Positions 61,759 through 64,000 of a DNA stretch of 64,000 nt are shown in pieces. Source of the stretch: CAZSBB01 sp964605235 (GTDB taxonomy: Bacteria > Planctomycetota > Phycisphaerae > Phycisphaerales > Phycisphaeraceae); the NCBI GenBank assembly GCA_964605235.1, contig CAZSBB010000013.1, positions 1 to 64,000 on the forward strand, given 5' to 3'. Made by a program: the position numbers and the translations under genes. Position 1 is the stretch's first letter. Every line of letters begins with the position of its first letter. The notes below the pieces were generated by a model. It was not told the origin of the DNA, made no database searches, and was given only the letters and a program-made list of their open reading frames with translations.

Positions 61759-62679
61759 TCAGTTGGTCGCCATACTGACCAGACGCTGCCCATCCGCGTG
61801 CAGATCCAGAAAGATGTCTTCCAGATTCAAATCCTCCACATCCACCGCCACGCGCCATTGCTGGCGCAAGTCCTCCACCAGCTCCGGCGAAAAATCGCGC
61901 ACCGTCGCGACAGCCTGATTGCCCTCCACGCGCAGACTCAGCGCCCCCGGCACAGCAAACGCACGCGGCAAACCCAATTCCCCGGTGATATGTAATCGCT
62001 TGATCGAATCCTTCAGTTCATCCAGCGGCCCACGGTGCATCAACCGCCCGTCGCGCAGGATCGCCACTGAATCCGCCACGCGTTCCACGTCGCTGGTGAT
62101 GTGTGTGGAGAACAGCACCGTGCGCGTGCCCAAGCCGGCGATTTCCACAAGCTGCGCCAGAAACTCCCGTCGGCCGGCGGGGTCCAGACTCGCCACCGGC
62201 TCATCGAGTATTAGCAGCTCCGGCTCATGCCCCAGCGCCAGCAGGATCGACAACCGCTGCTGCTGGCCCACGGACAACGTGCCCGCACGCGATTTCTCCG
62301 GCAGTTCCCAGCGCTGCCGCAACCGCTCCACCAGTTCGTAGTTCCAGTTGGGATAGAACGCCCCGACATACGCCAGCAGGTGACGCACCCGCATCCACGG
62401 ATGCAGCACCGGCGTCTGGGGGACGTAACCCAGCCGCTCCTTGGCGGCGGCGGTGAGATCCCAGGCGTTTTCGCCCAGCACTGTCGCGCTGCCCGCGGTG
62501 GGCCGCAGCAGGCCGACCAGGCATTTGAGCAGCGTGGTTTTGCCCGCACCGTTCTTGCCCAGCAGCCCCAGCACCTGCCCGCGCGGAATGTTCAGGTTCA
62601 CCTGCGCCAGCGCGGCGGCGCCCCCTTTGTAGGTCTTGCTCAAGTCGCGGATTGCAATGACGGGGTCCAACTCACTCAC
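61759..62679 (-). CDS. ABC ATPase of the GntR-controlled transporter
   Basis: 306 residues from a GTG at 62679 preceded by GGAGGAG, an excellent ribosome site; it overlaps the end of the regulator gene by 8 nt. Walker A (G-L-L-G-K-N-G-A-G-K-T-T), signature L-S-V-G-Q-Q-Q-R, Walker B (L-L-I-L-D-E-P) and the switch His (F-S-T-H) are intact. About 80 residues after the ATPase core form a small regulatory domain. Confidence 0.92.
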   Translation of the reverse strand: MSELDPVIAIRDLSKTYKGGAAALAQVNLNIPRGQVLGLLGKNGAGKTTLLKCLVGLLRPTAGSATVLGENAWDLTAAAKERLGYVPQTPVLHPWMRVRHLLAYVGAFYPNWNYELVERLRQRWELPEKSRAGTLSVGQQQRLSILLALGHEPELLILDEPVASLDPAGRREFLAQLVEIAGLGTRTVLFSTHITSDVERVADSVAILRDGRLMHRGPLDELKDSIKRLHITGELGLPRAFAVPGALSLRVEGNQAVATVRDFSPELVEDLRQQWRVAVDVEDLNLEDIFLDLHADGQRLVSMATN

Positions 62680-63067
62680 GGCTGTTCTCCTCCAGCAGGG
62701 GTTCAAGCAACTCCAACACTTGCCGGGGCGTCAAAGCCAATTGGTAAGCGGCCGCGGCGACCTGTTCGAGCAGCGGCTTCAGCGCCGCCCGGCGATCGCG
62801 CAGGTAACCGGCCGGGGGTGGTGCTTTGAGCCGCATGCCCTGGCCGCGCACGTTTTCCAGCACGCCTTCCTGTTCCAGCAGGGAGTACGCCTTGGAGACG
62901 GTCATGGGATTGATCTGCAGTTCCTGGGCGACCTGCCGCACGGACGGGAGGAATTCCCCCTCGGTCAGCCGTCCGCAGGCCGCCAGCCGGCGCACCTGAT
63001 CCACCAGTTGCCGGTAGATCGGCACCCCGGAAGCCGGATGAACCTGAAACAGCAGGTGGGGAGGCAT
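62672..63067 (-). CDS. GntR-family (YtrA subfamily) transcriptional regulator
   Basis: 131 residues. The ATG at 63067 gives the standard YtrA-type length. The winged helix (G-V-P-I-Y-R-Q-L-V-D-Q-V-R-R, L-P-S-V-R-Q-V-A-Q-E-L-Q-I-N-P-M-T-V-S-K-A-Y-S-L-L-E-Q-E-G) is followed by a short helical dimer domain. It is the first gene of the transporter operon and probably represses it through the operator that touches its own start codon. Confidence 0.92.
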   Translation of the reverse strand: MPPHLLFQVHPASGVPIYRQLVDQVRRLAACGRLTEGEFLPSVRQVAQELQINPMTVSKAYSLLEQEGVLENVRGQGMRLKAPPPAGYLRDRRAALKPLLEQVAAAAYQLALTPRQVLELLEPLLEENSRE

Positions 63068-63102
63068 GTGTATTATTGTAGTAATACACCAGTGCGCTGC
63101 AA
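63068..63102 (-). promoter_or_regulatory. GntR operator and promoter, with an apparently leaderless start
   Basis: GTGTATTA (63068-63075) and TAATACAC (63082-63089) form a perfect 8-bp inverted repeat with a 6-nt centre. On the minus strand TTGCAG (63102-63097), 16 nt and TACAAT (63080-63075) form a promoter whose start would fall on or next to the A of the ATG at 63067. The operator therefore covers the -10 box and the mRNA would have almost no leader. Autorepression is the likely function. Confidence 0.7.
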
Positions 63103-63143
63103 GGGTTATTTGGCCAAGCAGGGATCGACGCACTCGGCTCCGC

Positions 63144-63179
63144 AAAAAAACAGCCGCGCCGGTGGGTCCGGCGCGGCTG
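63144..63179 (-). terminator. Rho-independent terminator of the PhyH-like gene
   Basis: A perfect 12-bp stem, CAGCCGCGCCGG (63151-63162) and CCGGCGCGGCTG (63168-63179), with a 5-nt loop is followed on the minus strand by seven T. It lies 59 nt after the PhyH-like stop and isolates it from the GntR promoter. Confidence 0.9.
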
Positions 63180-63237
63180 AGTGAAAACACGATTGACGAG
63201 ACGCCGGGTTATTTCCGGAGGCCAACTCCGGGGTACG

Positions 63238-64000
63238 TCAGATGCCCCACTGGCTGCGGGCGGCTTCCATGGACACCGCTTTTTCCTTGTCGTACCAGCC
63301 GGAGTGAGCGGCGGGCTTCTTGCCCACCCAGCGATCATCGACCGGGTCCGCCATCGGCTGATAGCGCACGTCGGCGCTGATGCGGTAGCGCGGGGTGGTG
63401 TTGCACAGCGCGCCGTGCATGGTGTGCATGGTGAAAATCAGCACATCGCCCGCCTGGTAGTCGCTGGTCGCCCACTGGCCGCCGAAGCGATTGGTGACTT
63501 CGCTGGGGTCGTTGGTGAAGGAGCCCTGCACGTGGTCGCGGTCGACATCCATCTTGCCATAGGTGTCGCGCACCTTGGCGAAGCCGTCGAGATTGTGCGA
63601 GCCTAAACACAGCGCCAGCGGGGCGCGTTCAGGTTCGATATCGCACAACGGCGTCCAGCAGGTCAGCAGCCGGCCCGAGCCCCGGCCCATGTAGACGAAG
63701 TCATAGTGCGCGCCCATGGGGTTGCCCTGCGGCTGAGCGCGCAGCCACTTGTAATCAAACGTCCGCGCCGGCTCACCGAAGAAATGATTGAAGAAGCGGA
63801 AATACGCTTCGCTCTCGAGCAGGCGCAGCACATCGGGATGCCAGCCGACTTCCGGGCACAGGTTGGTGCCGAAGAAGCCGCCGCCGGTGGTGAGTTTGTC
63901 GGGATGGATCAGCAGGTCCGCCGGGTCGCTGCCGGGGACGAGGTGCCCGCGCTTTTCCAATTCCTGCGCCAGCACCAGCCCGGCCGCGAGAGTGACCGCA
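63238..64000 (-). CDS. PhyH-type (phytanoyl-CoA dioxygenase-like) 2-oxoglutarate/iron oxygenase, N-terminus cut
   Basis: The frame is open through the window edge, so the start lies outside; a GTG at 63975 is in frame but the preceding residues read on. Visible iron ligands are H-Y-D (A-H-Y-D-F) and a distal His (M-H-T-M-H-G-A), with R-Y-R-I-S-A-D-V-R as the 2-oxoglutarate-binding Arg region. PhyH enzymes hydroxylate lipids, antibiotics or other small molecules; the substrate is unknown. A strong terminator follows. Confidence 0.85.
   Translation of the reverse strand, partial: AVTLAAGLVLAQELEKRGHLVPGSDPADLLIHPDKLTTGGGFFGTNLCPEVGWHPDVLRLLESEAYFRFFNHFFGEPARTFDYKWLRAQPQGNPMGAHYDFVYMGRGSGRLLTCWTPLCDIEPERAPLALCLGSHNLDGFAKVRDTYGKMDVDRDHVQGSFTNDPSEVTNRFGGQWATSDYQAGDVLIFTMHTMHGALCNTTPRYRISADVRYQPMADPVDDRWVGKKPAAHSGWYDKEKAVSMEAARSQWGI

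Overview
The window is high-GC bacterial DNA, densely coded on both strands. Planctomycetota, perhaps Phycisphaerae, is the best guess. The reasons are a prepilin-type protein with a C-terminal H-x9-DG motif, LacI-controlled polysaccharide genes, two large polytopic proteins that I associate with the DUF6785/OPT-like group of this phylum, tandem DUF3467 domains, and several dispersed intergenic repeat families of a kind common in planctomycete and related genomes. The taxonomy is inference. No rRNA, tRNA, CRISPR array or insertion sequence was seen.

Layout. 1-6.7 kb: the Asn/Gly-repeat tail of a cut-off gene with its terminator, a double-DUF3467 protein, a sugar-nucleotide epimerase-like protein, a 31-codon membrane miniprotein, purM, and a KtrB/KtrA potassium uptake pair. 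7-17.2 kb: a GH20-like enzyme, a beta-propeller lipoprotein, then a LacI regulator followed by a consensus-like promoter with a LacI-type operator, a pseudopilin-like protein and a secreted exo-rhamnogalacturonan-lyase-like enzyme carrying a LamG domain. 17.2-31.4 kb: one uninterrupted minus-strand operon starting with an ECF sigma factor and its zinc anti-sigma factor, then two small envelope proteins and a type II secretion system (E, F, G, H, I, J, K, L, M-like, C-like, D, small lipoprotein). 31.6-42.3 kb: nitrilase plus cytosolic subtilase-like pair, FmdB zinc ribbon, a TIGR01777 protein divergent from a MerR-B12-domain regulator, a PL22 oligogalacturonate-lyase-like protein, a three-gene operon (lipid kinase, M55 peptidase, esterase), and an anchored protein with a PqqD-like partner.

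42.4-54.6 kb is the most unusual region: a tight six-gene minus-strand operon with two ABC ATPases, two FtsX-type permeases and two large polytopic proteins. One permease is a 1674-residue fusion of a signal peptide, a catalytically dead M28 peptidase/PA-domain module, a coiled coil and a multi-TM FtsX permease. The set reads as a duplicated three-component envelope machine and is my candidate for an undescribed system. 54.7-60.1 kb is a plus-strand catabolic cluster: two tandem M14-like proteins with an altered substrate motif, a Gfo/Idh/MocA oxidoreductase and a second GH20-like enzyme. 60.3-63.1 kb is a GntR(YtrA)-ABC-permease operon with a perfect operator and an apparently leaderless start. 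The window ends inside a PhyH-type dioxygenase gene.

How it fits together: the pectin/rhamnogalacturonan genes (LacI cluster, PL22, esterase) and the GH20/M14/M55/MocA genes point to a heterotroph that degrades complex glycans and cell-wall-like material. The type II system and the envelope ABC machinery would support secretion and cell-surface work.
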